64,000 nucleotides of DNA from Mycobacterium colombiense (lineage in GTDB: Bacteria; Actinomycetota; Actinomycetes; Mycobacteriales; Mycobacteriaceae). Under the pieces are notes generated by a model that saw only the letters and a list, made by a program, of their open reading frames with translations, ran no database searches and was not told where the DNA came from. The stretch's first letter is position 1; every line of letters starts with the position of its first letter. This document shows positions 26,187-34,861 of the stretch, one piece after another. The translations under genes were made by a program, and so were the position numbers. The DNA lies in contig NZ_MBEI01000078.1 of assembly GCF_001953985.1 (NCBI RefSeq), positions 61,927 through 125,926 of the forward strand, written 5' to 3'.

Positions 26187-26555
26187 ATGATTGAGGTGCT
26201 GCCCGATATGCCCGCGGGCGTGGCCGGCATCCGCGTGTCCGGCCGCCTGCGCGGCGAGGATCTAAGGGAATTCAAACCCACGATGGAAGACCTGCTGAAG
26301 GGCCGCGAGATCCGGATCGTGGAAGTCATCGCGTCCGATTACGAAGGCTTCGGACCCGGCGGGCTGGTCGAGGACCTCAAGCTGGGGCTCGGCGCCGTTT
26401 TCACGCATCACTCGGCGTTCAAACGCATCGCGGTCGTGTCCGACAAGGAATGGGTCGCCCATACCCTGCACGCGCTGGCGTGGATGGCCCCGGGGGAACT
26501 CGCCGTGTTCTCACTCGACGAGCTCGAGCGCGCCAAGGAATGGGCCGCCGGCTGA
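26187..26555 (+). CDS. SpoIIAA/STAS-like protein
   Basis: A 122-residue small soluble protein resembling the STAS-like SpoIIAA family: MIEVLPDMPAGVAGIRVSGRL at the N terminus, a central acidic DLKLGLGAVFTHHSAFKRIAVVSD and a C-terminal ERAKEWA helix. These proteins are thought to bind small ligands or partners, but no function is established from sequence. It begins 24 bases after mmsB with an AAGGAG ribosome site, so it may be the last gene of that operon. The MarR gene converges on it from the other strand. Confidence 0.75.
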   Translation: MIEVLPDMPAGVAGIRVSGRLRGEDLREFKPTMEDLLKGREIRIVEVIASDYEGFGPGGLVEDLKLGLGAVFTHHSAFKRIAVVSDKEWVAHTLHALAWMAPGELAVFSLDELERAKEWAAG

Positions 26556-26599
26556 GCTGCTGCGAAACTTACTGAGCCAGAACGTGTTTCACGGCCCGC

Positions 26600-27106
26600 T
26601 CAGAAGTCGCCGGCGTTGCGCCGCAACGTCTCGATCGTCGACGCCAGGTCCTGCGATTCGGCGTCGGTCATGCCGATGTCGGCGAAGACCTGCTTGTTGA
26701 GGGTGACGGTGGCGTCCTCGACGGTGGAGCGTCCCAGCTCGGTGATCTGCACCAGCGTGGTGCGCCCGTCGGTGGGGTGCGGCACCCGCTGCACCAGCCC
26801 GTCGGCCTCCAGCCGGCGGATTGCGTGGGTCACGCTGGTGACGTGGACCTGCAACCGGTCGGAGGCCTTGGTGATCGGCAGCGCCCCGGTCCGGCTGAAG
26901 GCCAGCAGCCGCAGCAATTCGTACCGCGAGAAGCTCAGGTCGTAGGGGCGCAGCGCCGTCTCGACGCGGGCCAGCAGAATCTGGTGCGCGCGCATCACCG
27001 AGGTCACCGCGACCATGCCCGGTGCCACGTCGCCCCACCCGGCGCGCTCCCAATTGGCGCGCGCCGCCGCGATCGGATCACGCTTGTCCGGTTGTGATTG
27101 CGCCAC
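26600..27106 (-). CDS. MarR-family transcriptional regulator
   Basis: A 168-residue winged-helix regulator. The MarR domain spans about residues 35-150 (MRAHQILLARVETALRPYDLSFSRYELLRLLAFSRTGALPITKASDRLQVHVTSVTHAIRRLE as successive helices, then the wing DGLVQRVPHPTDGRTTLVQIT). It starts eight bases after the aminotransferase stop, so it is likely the last gene of the ThDP-enzyme operon and could tune that cluster. I recall that M. tuberculosis Rv0737, next to rslA, encodes a similar regulator of about this size. Confidence 0.85.
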   Translation of the reverse strand: MAQSQPDKRDPIAAARANWERAGWGDVAPGMVAVTSVMRAHQILLARVETALRPYDLSFSRYELLRLLAFSRTGALPITKASDRLQVHVTSVTHAIRRLEADGLVQRVPHPTDGRTTLVQITELGRSTVEDATVTLNKQVFADIGMTDAESQDLASTIETLRRNAGDF

Positions 27107-27114
27107 GCCCCTTC

Positions 27115-28176
27115 TTACCGCACTTGGCGCCCGAGCGTGGCCTTTCCCAACGCCGACAGCACCGCCGTCGTCGATGCGCGCCCGCCCACGGTGATCCGTG
27201 CGCCACCGTCCGCGTAGTACCGCACGCGCGGACCGCTGTCGCCGAAAACCTCACGCCAGGGCCGAGACTGCCGCCCGCTGGACGGCAGATACGTGAAATT
27301 CGCATGCGCATCGGTGGTGTAGATCCCCATCGCGCTCAGGTGCATCCGGAGATAGCGGCGTTCGGCGGTGATCAGCCGGATCCGCCGCAGCAGTTCGTCT
27401 TCGGCGCCATAAGACGCCGCGACGGCAAGCAGACTGGTGATCGCGATGCCGAACGGCAGCTGCTGGGACCACAGCATCGCGGCCAGCTCGCGCGAGGCCA
27501 CCGCGTACCCGATCCGCAGCCCGGCCAGACCATAGGCTTTGGAGAAGGTCCGCACCACCACCACATTGGGGAATCGCGCGACCAATGCCGCCACGTCGAA
27601 ACGGTGCTCGGCGGCGGCGAACTCGATGTAGGCCTCGTCGAGCAGCACGACGGTGTCGCGCGGCACCCGGCGGAGGAACCGGCGGACGGCGGCCGTGGGC
27701 TCAAGCGTGCCGGTCGGGTTGTGCGGCCGGCACACCACCACCACGCGGGCCTGCGCGGCCGCCTCGGCCAGCGCGTCGAGATCGTTGTGGCCGCTGTCGT
27801 CCAGCGGAACGAGCGACGGATTCAGCCGCGCCATCTGCGCGACGATCGGATAACCGTCGAATGTCGGCGAGGACATCGCCAGCGTGTCCCCCGGCGTGGT
27901 CAACGCCTGCAGGGCCTGCAACACCACCCCCGTCGCCCCGGCGCCCAGCACCACCCGGTCGGCGGGCACACCGATATGGGCGGCGATCACCTGGCGCAAC
28001 CGCTCCGGCAGGAACTCCGGATACCGGTTCGCCGCGCAGACCGACCGAATCAACGCCGAACGCACCGCCGGCAGCGGCGGAAAGGGATTCTCGTTGAGCG
28101 ACAAGGCGAACGGATCCACCGCATTGGGCAGGGCGTCGCACATCTCGCCGGACATCAGCGGTGGAGCGGGTTGCAT
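27115..28176 (-). CDS. PLP-dependent class I/II aminotransferase (HisC/Pat-like)
   Basis: A 353-residue fold-type I aminotransferase. Visible motifs are SLNENPFPPLP at the N terminus, GAGATGVV and DAYIEF-like LLDEAYIEF, PHNPTG, and the PLP Lys in TFSKAYGLAGLRIGYA. It resembles histidinol-phosphate and aromatic aminotransferases, but the chromosomal setting is a biosynthetic cluster and not a histidine operon. The ATG overlaps the KAS III stop by one base (TGATG). Likely role: transamination of a keto intermediate made by the ThDP enzyme (inference). Confidence 0.85.
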   Translation of the reverse strand: MQPAPPLMSGEMCDALPNAVDPFALSLNENPFPPLPAVRSALIRSVCAANRYPEFLPERLRQVIAAHIGVPADRVVLGAGATGVVLQALQALTTPGDTLAMSSPTFDGYPIVAQMARLNPSLVPLDDSGHNDLDALAEAAAQARVVVVCRPHNPTGTLEPTAAVRRFLRRVPRDTVVLLDEAYIEFAAAEHRFDVAALVARFPNVVVVRTFSKAYGLAGLRIGYAVASRELAAMLWSQQLPFGIAITSLLAVAASYGAEDELLRRIRLITAERRYLRMHLSAMGIYTTDAHANFTYLPSSGRQSRPWREVFGDSGPRVRYYADGGARITVGGRASTTAVLSALGKATLGRQVR

Positions 28177-29195
28177 CAGCCTCGCCCGCCCCAGCGCACC
28201 GCGGCGGCCCCCGCGAAGTCACCGGCGTGCGCGAACGCCGCCATCATGACCACCTGCCCGGCCTCGAGCTGGCCGTCGGATATCGCGCGGTCCAGGTTGA
28301 TCGGGATCCCGGCGCCGAACAGGTTGCCGCACTCCTCGAAGGTGTCGCGATGGCGGTGCGCGGGCAACTCGAGCGCGTCACGCCAATTGCGCAGAAAGGC
28401 CCGGTTCGGCTGGTTGGTGACCAGCAGGTCGATGTCCTTGGCGGCCATACCGATTCGATCGCACACCGCCAGCGCGACCTCGGGGACCTGCCGGTTGCCG
28501 CGGGCCAGCACCTTGGTGATCTTGCTTTCGGTGAAGCCGATGCTGCCCTCGCCGGCGCCGGCCTGCCACCACTTGCGCGGCGGGTCGTAGGAAAGCGTCA
28601 TCTCGCCCGCGTACTCGCCGAAGGTGCGGCACTCGACATCCAGGATGGGCGACTGCTCGCCCACCGTGACCAAGCCCACCGCGGCGCCGTCGCCCGGCAC
28701 CGCCGACTGCGCCTTGCGGCGAATCGTCGGCTGATCGAAGAATTGGCCGGCCGCGTTCTGCGCGATGGCGATGAGCGCGGTGCGTCCCTCACCCGCCGCC
28801 AATAACTTGCGGGCCACGTTGAGCGCCAACACAAATGCCGCGCAGCCGCCGTTATTGAGGTCGAGCACCCAGGACGGCCGCATGCCCAGCCGATGCGCGA
28901 TGCCACCGCCTTGGCCGTAGAACGCCATGTCGGGTACCTGAGTGTGGGTGATCAGCACGTCGGCGCCCTCGACCACGTCATGTCCGTGCCGCTCGATCAG
29001 GCCCTGGGCCGCGCGTTCGATCATGTCGATGGAACTCTCGTCCGCGGCGACGTGATGGCGAAACTTCGGGGCGCGAAACATCACGTTGTCACGCAGGTCA
29101 TCGGATTCGGCGAATTGCGCGTAGTAGTCGGCCGGGATCGGCTCGCCCGGCAGATACGTGGCGACGTCGATCAGGCTGACGCTCGGCTTACCCAT
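28176..29195 (-). CDS. KAS III-like 3-oxoacyl-ACP synthase with altered active site
   Basis: A 339-residue thiolase-fold enzyme of the FabH/KAS III type. The nucleophile is in NNGGCAAFVLALN (about Cys118) and the C-terminal Asn in ECGNLFGAGIP is retained. At the place of the usual catalytic His (HQAN) the sequence reads TNQPNR, so His is replaced by Asn. Such changes are known in KAS III relatives that transfer acyl groups or condense unusual substrates, not in housekeeping FabH. It is seven bases downstream of the SRPBCC gene and overlaps the aminotransferase start, all in the SigL-type ThDP operon. Product unknown. Confidence 0.85.
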   Translation of the reverse strand: MGKPSVSLIDVATYLPGEPIPADYYAQFAESDDLRDNVMFRAPKFRHHVAADESSIDMIERAAQGLIERHGHDVVEGADVLITHTQVPDMAFYGQGGGIAHRLGMRPSWVLDLNNGGCAAFVLALNVARKLLAAGEGRTALIAIAQNAAGQFFDQPTIRRKAQSAVPGDGAAVGLVTVGEQSPILDVECRTFGEYAGEMTLSYDPPRKWWQAGAGEGSIGFTESKITKVLARGNRQVPEVALAVCDRIGMAAKDIDLLVTNQPNRAFLRNWRDALELPAHRHRDTFEECGNLFGAGIPINLDRAISDGQLEAGQVVMMAAFAHAGDFAGAAAVRWGGRG

Positions 29196-29202
29196 GGTGC
29201 GC

Positions 29203-29850
29203 TCACCTCATCCATACCGGCGTCACGGGCAGCCCGTTGCGGTGGCGGTATTCGGCGATCGCCTTGAGGTTGCGCATCTCCAGCAGGTGACCGGCGCCGA
29301 ACATGTCCCAGAAGTCGCCGACCCATACCGGTCGCTGGGCGGGCGCGGTCTCCGGGTACGGGTTGTGGTCGTAGAACGGGTGGTGGCAATTGGTCCACAG
29401 CACAACCGATCCCGGCGTGTCGAGGACGCTCTGGGCGTCGATGACGCGCATCAGGTAGATCATCCACAGGTGCTTGCCCTGATCCCAGGCGCAGTGGTAA
29501 TCCACGGTCCGCGCCTGTGCGTTGGCGACGGTACGGGTGTAGATCTCGGTTTCCTTGCCGAGCCGGTCGTGGGCCAGCCACAACCCGGGTTCGTCCGTGG
29601 CGGTGAAGCCGCGCAGGCTGTATGTCCACTCCTCCAGGCTGCGGGTGTCGGCCATGTACTCGAACAACTCGTCGGGTGGACAGTCGATGTAATCGTTGAC
29701 GGTGCAGTACTGTCCGAAGACCTGATCGTGCGGGTACACCGAGCGCATCATGTCCATGATGATCGGCGTGGCCTTCTCCCTGGGGCTGGTTTCGATGCGG
29801 ATGACCCCGTCGATGAGGACGGGGATGTCCTCAAGCGCTGGCAGCGACAT
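29203..29850 (-). CDS. SRPBCC (START-like) domain protein
   Basis: A 215-residue protein resembling the SRPBCC ligand-binding or cyclase superfamily: residues about 50-150 carry NDYIDCPPDELFEYMADTRSLEEWTYSLRGF, LAHDRLGKETEIYTRTV and ARTVDYHCAW. It has unusual runs of His and Trp towards the end (TNCHHPFYDHNPYP). It could bind a hydrophobic intermediate or act as an aromatase/cyclase. Its start lies 20 bases inside the ThDP-enzyme gene, which means close translational coupling. Confidence 0.7.
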   Translation of the reverse strand: MSLPALEDIPVLIDGVIRIETSPREKATPIIMDMMRSVYPHDQVFGQYCTVNDYIDCPPDELFEYMADTRSLEEWTYSLRGFTATDEPGLWLAHDRLGKETEIYTRTVANAQARTVDYHCAWDQGKHLWMIYLMRVIDAQSVLDTPGSVVLWTNCHHPFYDHNPYPETAPAQRPVWVGDFWDMFGAGHLLEMRNLKAIAEYRHRNGLPVTPVWMR

Positions 29851-31573
29851 TGTTCTGAATCTCCTTGTTGAATGAAACCTGGTTCACCGCGCCGTCTTTC
29901 GATGCCGCAGCGGTGAGAAATGGGGCGAATGGCGGGATCTCGTCAGCGGCGCACTCGACGCTGATCACCGCCGGCCCGTCGATACCGAGTGCGGTGTGCA
30001 TCGCCGCGGCGAGCCCATCGGCGTCACTGACGTCCACCGACGTCAGGCTCGGGAACATCGCCGCCAGACCCGCGCCGAGCCAGCTCGGGCGAAAACGGTT
30101 GTAGCTGTAGATGTCGTCGTAGAACAGTTGCTCGCGGGTCACACACATGGCATGTGCGTTGTTGTTGAACAGTACGAACGTCATCGGTAGCCGGTATTGC
30201 AGGGCGGTGTGCACCTCCATGCCGTGCATGAAGAACGCGCCGTCGCCGGCGATCACCACGGTGCGGCCGCCGGGCCGGCCACTGTTGGCGCGCCCGAACG
30301 ACATTCCGATCCCGGCGCCGAAGCTGTAGCCCATGCCGCCCATGCCGAGTGCGACGACGAACCTGCCGCCGCGGCGCGCCGGGAGGTAGTGGATCGCCGC
30401 AGCGCCGGTGTTGCCGGCGTCGACCACGATGTCGGCGCCGTCGGGCAGGACACCGTCCAGCACCGCCATCGCGTCGCGGTACCGCAGACCCGGCCCGGCA
30501 CAGGGCGGCGGCCTTAATTCGGTCCGCCGCAGCGTGTCCGGCACCCGCACCTTGGCGGGCCGTCCCGGGCCGGACAGCGCCTGGGTCAGCATGCGCAGCG
30601 AGCCGCGCAGGTCGTCGGTGTGCACGTGTGGGCAGGGAACATACGGCGGCGCCGACCCGAGCGAGACCGTCGGCACCGCCGCCAGAGCGTCGTCCAGCCC
30701 GGTGCGCGCGGTGACCGACAGGCGCGTGCCGACGACCAGGCACACGGCGCTGCCGGCCACCGCTTCAACCACACCCGGGTGACCCATGACGCCGGTCACC
30801 CCGAGCGCGGACGACGATCCGAGACCGCGTGTACCGGCGACGTCTTTGGCGTCGGGCACGGTGGCCACCCGCGCCCGCAACACCGCGCGCAGGGCTTCGA
30901 GCTCGACGCGGGCGTCGTCGCGGGCGACCTGCTCGCCGACGATGATGGTCACCGGGCCACTGGCCTCGCGCAGCATTTCGGCGATCGCGGCCGGGTTGCC
31001 GATGGGACGCAGGCCATCGACCGGCCTCCCGTTCTGGGCACATTCCAAAATCGCCTGCTGAATGTCCTTGGGCAGCAACAACACCGCCGGACCGCCGGTA
31101 AGCGCCGCGGCGATGGCCCGGGGCAGAACCGAAACGATGTCGGCCGGCCTGCGCAGCCGCCGGCAGAACACCGATACCGCCGAGAACAGCGCCTCGGCGT
31201 TCAGCGATCCGTTCGCGCCGCTGGTGTCCTGGAAGCTGCCCTGGCCGTCCATCGTGATGGCGGGCTGGCCGACCAGCGCCAGCACCGGGACCCGGCTGGT
31301 AAACGACTCGCCGAGGCCGGCGACGAGATTCAGCGCTCCCCCACCCGAGGTCGCGGCGACCACACCCAGGCCGGCCCCGCTCCGGCTGTACCCGTCGGCC
31401 ATGGTGGCCGCGGAAAACTCGTGCTTGGCCAGCACCGCGTTGATGTCGGGGTGAAAGTACGCGGCGTCGTACACGTCCTCGATGTTGGCGCCATCCACAC
31501 CGAAGACGTGGTCGACTCCGATTGCCGCTAGGTGTTCGACGATATGGTCGACCACCCGGTACTTGCCGGGCAT
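29831..31573 (-). CDS. Thiamine-diphosphate-dependent decarboxylase/carboligase
   Basis: A 580-residue enzyme with the three-domain architecture of acetolactate synthase and benzoylformate decarboxylase: N-terminal PYR domain with the activating Glu in AKHEFSAATMADGYSR, a central domain, and a C-terminal PP domain with the ThDP motif GDGAFFMHGMEVHTA...FNNNAHAM. No close functional assignment is possible; carboligation or decarboxylation of a 2-keto acid is expected. The ATG at 31573 (MPGKYRVVDHIVEHLA) is preferred to the ATG at 31609, because a SigL-type promoter (31581-31608) covers the first codons of the longer form and would start transcription at or next to 31573. It heads the ThDP-SRPBCC-KAS III-aminotransferase-MarR operon. 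Confidence 0.85.
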   Translation of the reverse strand: MPGKYRVVDHIVEHLAAIGVDHVFGVDGANIEDVYDAAYFHPDINAVLAKHEFSAATMADGYSRSGAGLGVVAATSGGGALNLVAGLGESFTSRVPVLALVGQPAITMDGQGSFQDTSGANGSLNAEALFSAVSVFCRRLRRPADIVSVLPRAIAAALTGGPAVLLLPKDIQQAILECAQNGRPVDGLRPIGNPAAIAEMLREASGPVTIIVGEQVARDDARVELEALRAVLRARVATVPDAKDVAGTRGLGSSSALGVTGVMGHPGVVEAVAGSAVCLVVGTRLSVTARTGLDDALAAVPTVSLGSAPPYVPCPHVHTDDLRGSLRMLTQALSGPGRPAKVRVPDTLRRTELRPPPCAGPGLRYRDAMAVLDGVLPDGADIVVDAGNTGAAAIHYLPARRGGRFVVALGMGGMGYSFGAGIGMSFGRANSGRPGGRTVVIAGDGAFFMHGMEVHTALQYRLPMTFVLFNNNAHAMCVTREQLFYDDIYSYNRFRPSWLGAGLAAMFPSLTSVDVSDADGLAAAMHTALGIDGPAVISVECAADEIPPFAPFLTAAASKDGAVNQVSFNKEIQNNVAASA

Positions 31574-31580
31574 GCCTGAA

Positions 31581-31608
31581 GAAACGAGGTAGCGGCCCGG
31601 TCGGTTCA
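31581..31608 (-). promoter_or_regulatory. SigL-type promoter for the ThDP-enzyme operon
   Basis: On the minus strand TGAACC (31608-31603), a 16-base spacer and CGTTTC (31586-31581). These match the SigL -35 TGAACC and -10 CGTgtc pattern I recall from M. tuberculosis. ATG of the ThDP gene follows seven bases later, so the transcript would begin on or next to the start codon, a leaderless message. The -35 box contains the ATG of the longer annotated frame. Confidence 0.75.
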
Positions 31609-31618
31609 TTGTCGTTCG

Positions 31619-31646
31619 TGAACCGTTTACCGGTCGCCCTCGTGGT
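31619..31646 (+). promoter_or_regulatory. SigL-type promoter for the ABC exporter operon
   Basis: On the plus strand TGAACC (31619-31624), a 16-base spacer and CGTGGT (31641-31646). This is arranged back to back with the ThDP-operon promoter, with ten bases between the -35 boxes. The exporter ATG at 31653 lies six bases after the -10, so the transcript is predicted to be leaderless; no ribosome-binding site precedes that ATG. Confidence 0.75.
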
Positions 31647-31652
31647 GTCTAG

Positions 31653-32348
31653 ATGACCATCGAACTGCGCGACGTGGTGCGCGAGTACACGGTCGGCGGT
31701 CAATCGGTGCGGGCGCTCGACGAGGTCAGCCTGCGGCTCGACGACGGGCAGTTCGTGTCGGTCGTCGGGCCCTCCGGGGCGGGTAAGAGCACGCTGCTGC
31801 ACCTGCTCGGCGCCTTGGATTCCCCCGATTCCGGGTCGATCGCGTTCGACGGCGAAGAGATCGGCCGGCTGCGCGACGAAGAACAGTCGCGGTTCCGTCA
31901 TCGCCGGGTGGGTTTCATTTTTCAGTTCTTCAACCTGTTGCCGACGCTGTCGGCGTGGGAGAACGTGGCGATCCCGAAACTGCTCGACGGTGTCCGGCTG
32001 GGCAGGGCCAAACCGGACGCCATCCGGCTGCTGGATCGGGTCGGGCTCGGCAACCGGACCCAGCACCGGCCGGCGGAACTGTCCGGCGGCCAGATGCAGC
32101 GGGTCGCGGTGGCGCGCGCCCTGATGATGAACCCGCCGCTGATTCTGGCCGACGAGCCCACCGGAAACCTCGATTCCACCACCGGCGCATCCATTTTGGC
32201 GTTGCTTGCTGAGGTCGCGCACGAGGACGGTCCGGGCCGGCTGGTGGTGATGGTGACCCACAACTCCGATGCGGCCGCTGCCACCGACCGGGTGATCACG
32301 CTGCAGGACGGCCGGATCGGTTCGGACGTCATGGCGGTCGCCGGGTGA
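31653..32348 (+). CDS. ABC transporter ATP-binding protein (MacB/LolD type)
   Basis: A 231-residue ATPase with Walker A GPSGAGKST (39-47), the Q-loop, signature LSGGQMQR, Walker B LILADEPTG and H-loop VMVTHN. It belongs to the MacB/LolD group that works with FtsX-type permeases to move lipids, lipoproteins or small molecules by mechanotransmission rather than classical translocation. Its stop overlaps the permease start by GTGA. A SigL-type promoter directly precedes the ATG. Neighbourhood suggests export of, or self-protection from, the product of the flanking enzymes. Confidence 0.92.
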   Translation: MTIELRDVVREYTVGGQSVRALDEVSLRLDDGQFVSVVGPSGAGKSTLLHLLGALDSPDSGSIAFDGEEIGRLRDEEQSRFRHRRVGFIFQFFNLLPTLSAWENVAIPKLLDGVRLGRAKPDAIRLLDRVGLGNRTQHRPAELSGGQMQRVAVARALMMNPPLILADEPTGNLDSTTGASILALLAEVAHEDGPGRLVVMVTHNSDAAAATDRVITLQDGRIGSDVMAVAG

Positions 32349-34861
32349 AACCCGGGCCCGTGATCACGGCCACGGCGAGCAGGCTGCGGGTGTTCGGCCT
32401 GCGTGAGCTCGCCACGCATCGACGCCGCACGTTCGCGTCGATCGCGGTAATGGCCGTCTCCGCAACGTATCTGGTTGCGGTATTCGGAATCTTTGGGTCG
32501 ATCACCGGGGCGGTCAGCCGGCTGGCCGACGGGATCGCCGGCGTCGCCGCGCTCGAGGTGTCCGGCATCACCGACGCCGGATTCCCCGATTCGATACTGG
32601 CCGAGGTGGCCGCGGTCCCGGGCGTCGCCACCGCGGCGCCGATGATTCGGGCATCGGCATCCACCCCCTCGGGGCCGGTGCTGCTGCTGGGCGCGGACGC
32701 GAGTACCGTCGCTCTGGGCGGTGCCCTCAAGGACGCGCTACAAAAGGGGGGCGTTCAGCCCGTGCAGACGCCGCCCTCGACGCCGGCCGGAGTTCAGGTC
32801 GGACCGCGCGTCGGCTATGCGAAAGGCCAGACCTTCCAACTCGGTTCGGCATCGGTCACGGTCACTGACGTGCTGGCGGGTAAGCAATACTCCGACCTCA
32901 ACGGCGGGCACTACGTGCTTGCGCCACTTGCCTTGGCGCAGAATGCCATCGGCCGCGCCGGCCAACTCGACTCGATCCTGATCGCCACCAAGCCCGGCGC
33001 CGACCTCGGCGCGGTGCGCGCGGCGGTCAGCCACGCCGTGCATGGCCGGGCGATCGTCGCGGCCCCCAGCTTTCGGGCGGCCCGGGCCGGTGACGGTGTC
33101 AGACTGATGAACTACATGGCGCTGCTGGGCGCCGCGGTCGCGTTGGTGGTCGGCGCGTTTTTGATCTACACCACGATGACGATGGCCATCACCCAGCGGC
33201 GGCCGGTGATCTCGATGCTGCGCGCGATAGGTGGCCGGCGCGTCACCATCGTCGGCGACATGGTCGGCGAGGCCGCGATCCTCGGGCTGATCGGCGGCGC
33301 CATCGGGTCCGGCGTGGGAATTGTGGCGGGCCACATCGCGATTGGCCGGCTGCCGCCGGCGGTGACGCAGGGGCTCGAAGCCCGCGTCCAGTATTGGCTG
33401 CCCGGTTACGCGATACCGCTGGCGCTGGCGGTGACGGCGCTCACCAGCGTGGCGGCGTCCGCGATGGCGGCACGGCAGGTGTACAAGGTCTCACCGATCG
33501 AGGCGCTGGCACCGGTGGGGGCGTCGGCGGCCGACGTGGTGCCCCGCTGGCTGCGCGTCGCCTGTGGCGTCGGGGCGGTCGCGGTGCTGGCGGCGTCGAC
33601 GTCGATCGTGACCGGCCAGCGCGGCAGCTACGCGGTCGTCGCGATGGCCGCCCTGTTGGGCGCCGAGATCGCCCTGGGCTTCGCGCTCACCGTTCCCATC
33701 GTCAAAGCCACCGCGGCGACGGCGCGTGTGTTCGGCTCGGTCGGGGCGCTCGCGGCGGCCACGATCCGGCGCGCGCCGCGCCGGGTGTGGGCGACGGTGA
33801 TGACCGTCCTCATCGGGGTGCTCACCACCGTCGTGATCACCGGCACGAACGCCGACATGATCCGATCGGCGCGGGACATCTTGTCGCCGGTCGCCGATGC
33901 CGACGTCTGGGTGAGCGCGGACCCTCCCGACAGTTACCCCACTGACGCTCTGCCACAAGGACTTTCCGAGAAGGTCGGTGCACTCCCGGGCGTGGCGCGA
34001 GTGACCGAGGGCGCGTTCGGGTTCGCCGTCGTCGCCGGTACCCGCGTCCTGCTCGACGGGTTTTCCACCGGCAGCCACGACGCGCTCTTCCGGGCGCTCG
34101 ACGAGCGAGTGCGCACCGAGGTGCTCGCCGGCCGTGGCGTGGTGCTCACCCAGAATCTGGGCGCGATTCTGCACGTCCGGGCCGGCGAGCAACTGCGGCT
34201 GCAGACGCCGCACGGCCCGCGCGAGACGACCGTGCTGGCCCTGGTGCCGTTCTTCTCGACCGTCATCGGCACGGTCGGGATCGACCTAGACCACCTGCGG
34301 GCGTGGTTCGATCGCCCGGCGGCAACGACGCTGCAGATCGCCGCTGCGCCCGGGGTGAATCGGCAGCGGCTGCTTGCCGCCGTCCGCGAGGCGGTGCCGG
34401 CGCCCAACCATGTCTACGACGGACGCGCGGCGCTGGCGGGGCTGGAAGCTCCGCTGCATCAAAGCATGTTCGTCGCTAACGCGGTGTGGATCATCGTCGT
34501 GGCGGTGGCCGGGGTCGCGCTGCTCAACACGCTGACGCTGTCGGTGATCGAACGCCGGCGCGAAATCGGTGTGCTGCGCGCAATGGGGGCCAGCCGGCGC
34601 TTCGCATTGCGGATGGTCCTGGCCGAGGCCGCCGGAATCGGCGTTGTCGGTGGCGTTTTGGGGCTCGTCCTGGGCCTGATGGACGAGTGGCTGTTCAGCC
34701 GCATCAGCGGGGACGTGATGAATTTCGAGGTCGGCTTTCGACTGAGTCCCCTGGCGCTCGCCTTCACGCTCGGCGCGCTGGCGATCAGCCTGCTCGGCTC
34801 CGTGCCTCCGGCACGGCGGGCGGCGCACCTCAACATCATCGAGGCGGTCAGCGTCGAGTAA
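32345..34861 (+). CDS. FtsX-family ABC transporter permease
   Basis: An 838-residue permease with two FtsX-like modules. One membrane helix at about 30-52 is followed by a first large extracytoplasmic domain, then helices at about 255-280, 305-330 and 350-375; several further helices (about 400-480) lead to a second external domain, and three last helices occur at about 725-745, 775-800 and 805-825. Typical permease turns are MLRAIGGRRVTIVGDMV and VLRAMGASRRFALRMVLAEA, each before the coupling region. The GTG at 32345 overlaps the ATPase stop. The 3' end overlaps the methyltransferase gene on the other strand by 14 bases. Confidence 0.88.
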   Translation: MKPGPVITATASRLRVFGLRELATHRRRTFASIAVMAVSATYLVAVFGIFGSITGAVSRLADGIAGVAALEVSGITDAGFPDSILAEVAAVPGVATAAPMIRASASTPSGPVLLLGADASTVALGGALKDALQKGGVQPVQTPPSTPAGVQVGPRVGYAKGQTFQLGSASVTVTDVLAGKQYSDLNGGHYVLAPLALAQNAIGRAGQLDSILIATKPGADLGAVRAAVSHAVHGRAIVAAPSFRAARAGDGVRLMNYMALLGAAVALVVGAFLIYTTMTMAITQRRPVISMLRAIGGRRVTIVGDMVGEAAILGLIGGAIGSGVGIVAGHIAIGRLPPAVTQGLEARVQYWLPGYAIPLALAVTALTSVAASAMAARQVYKVSPIEALAPVGASAADVVPRWLRVACGVGAVAVLAASTSIVTGQRGSYAVVAMAALLGAEIALGFALTVPIVKATAATARVFGSVGALAAATIRRAPRRVWATVMTVLIGVLTTVVITGTNADMIRSARDILSPVADADVWVSADPPDSYPTDALPQGLSEKVGALPGVARVTEGAFGFAVVAGTRVLLDGFSTGSHDALFRALDERVRTEVLAGRGVVLTQNLGAILHVRAGEQLRLQTPHGPRETTVLALVPFFSTVIGTVGIDLDHLRAWFDRPAATTLQIAAAPGVNRQRLLAAVREAVPAPNHVYDGRAALAGLEAPLHQSMFVANAVWIIVVAVAGVALLNTLTLSVIERRREIGVLRAMGASRRFALRMVLAEAAGIGVVGGVLGLVLGLMDEWLFSRISGDVMNFEVGFRLSPLALAFTLGALAISLLGSVPPARRAAHLNIIEAVSVE

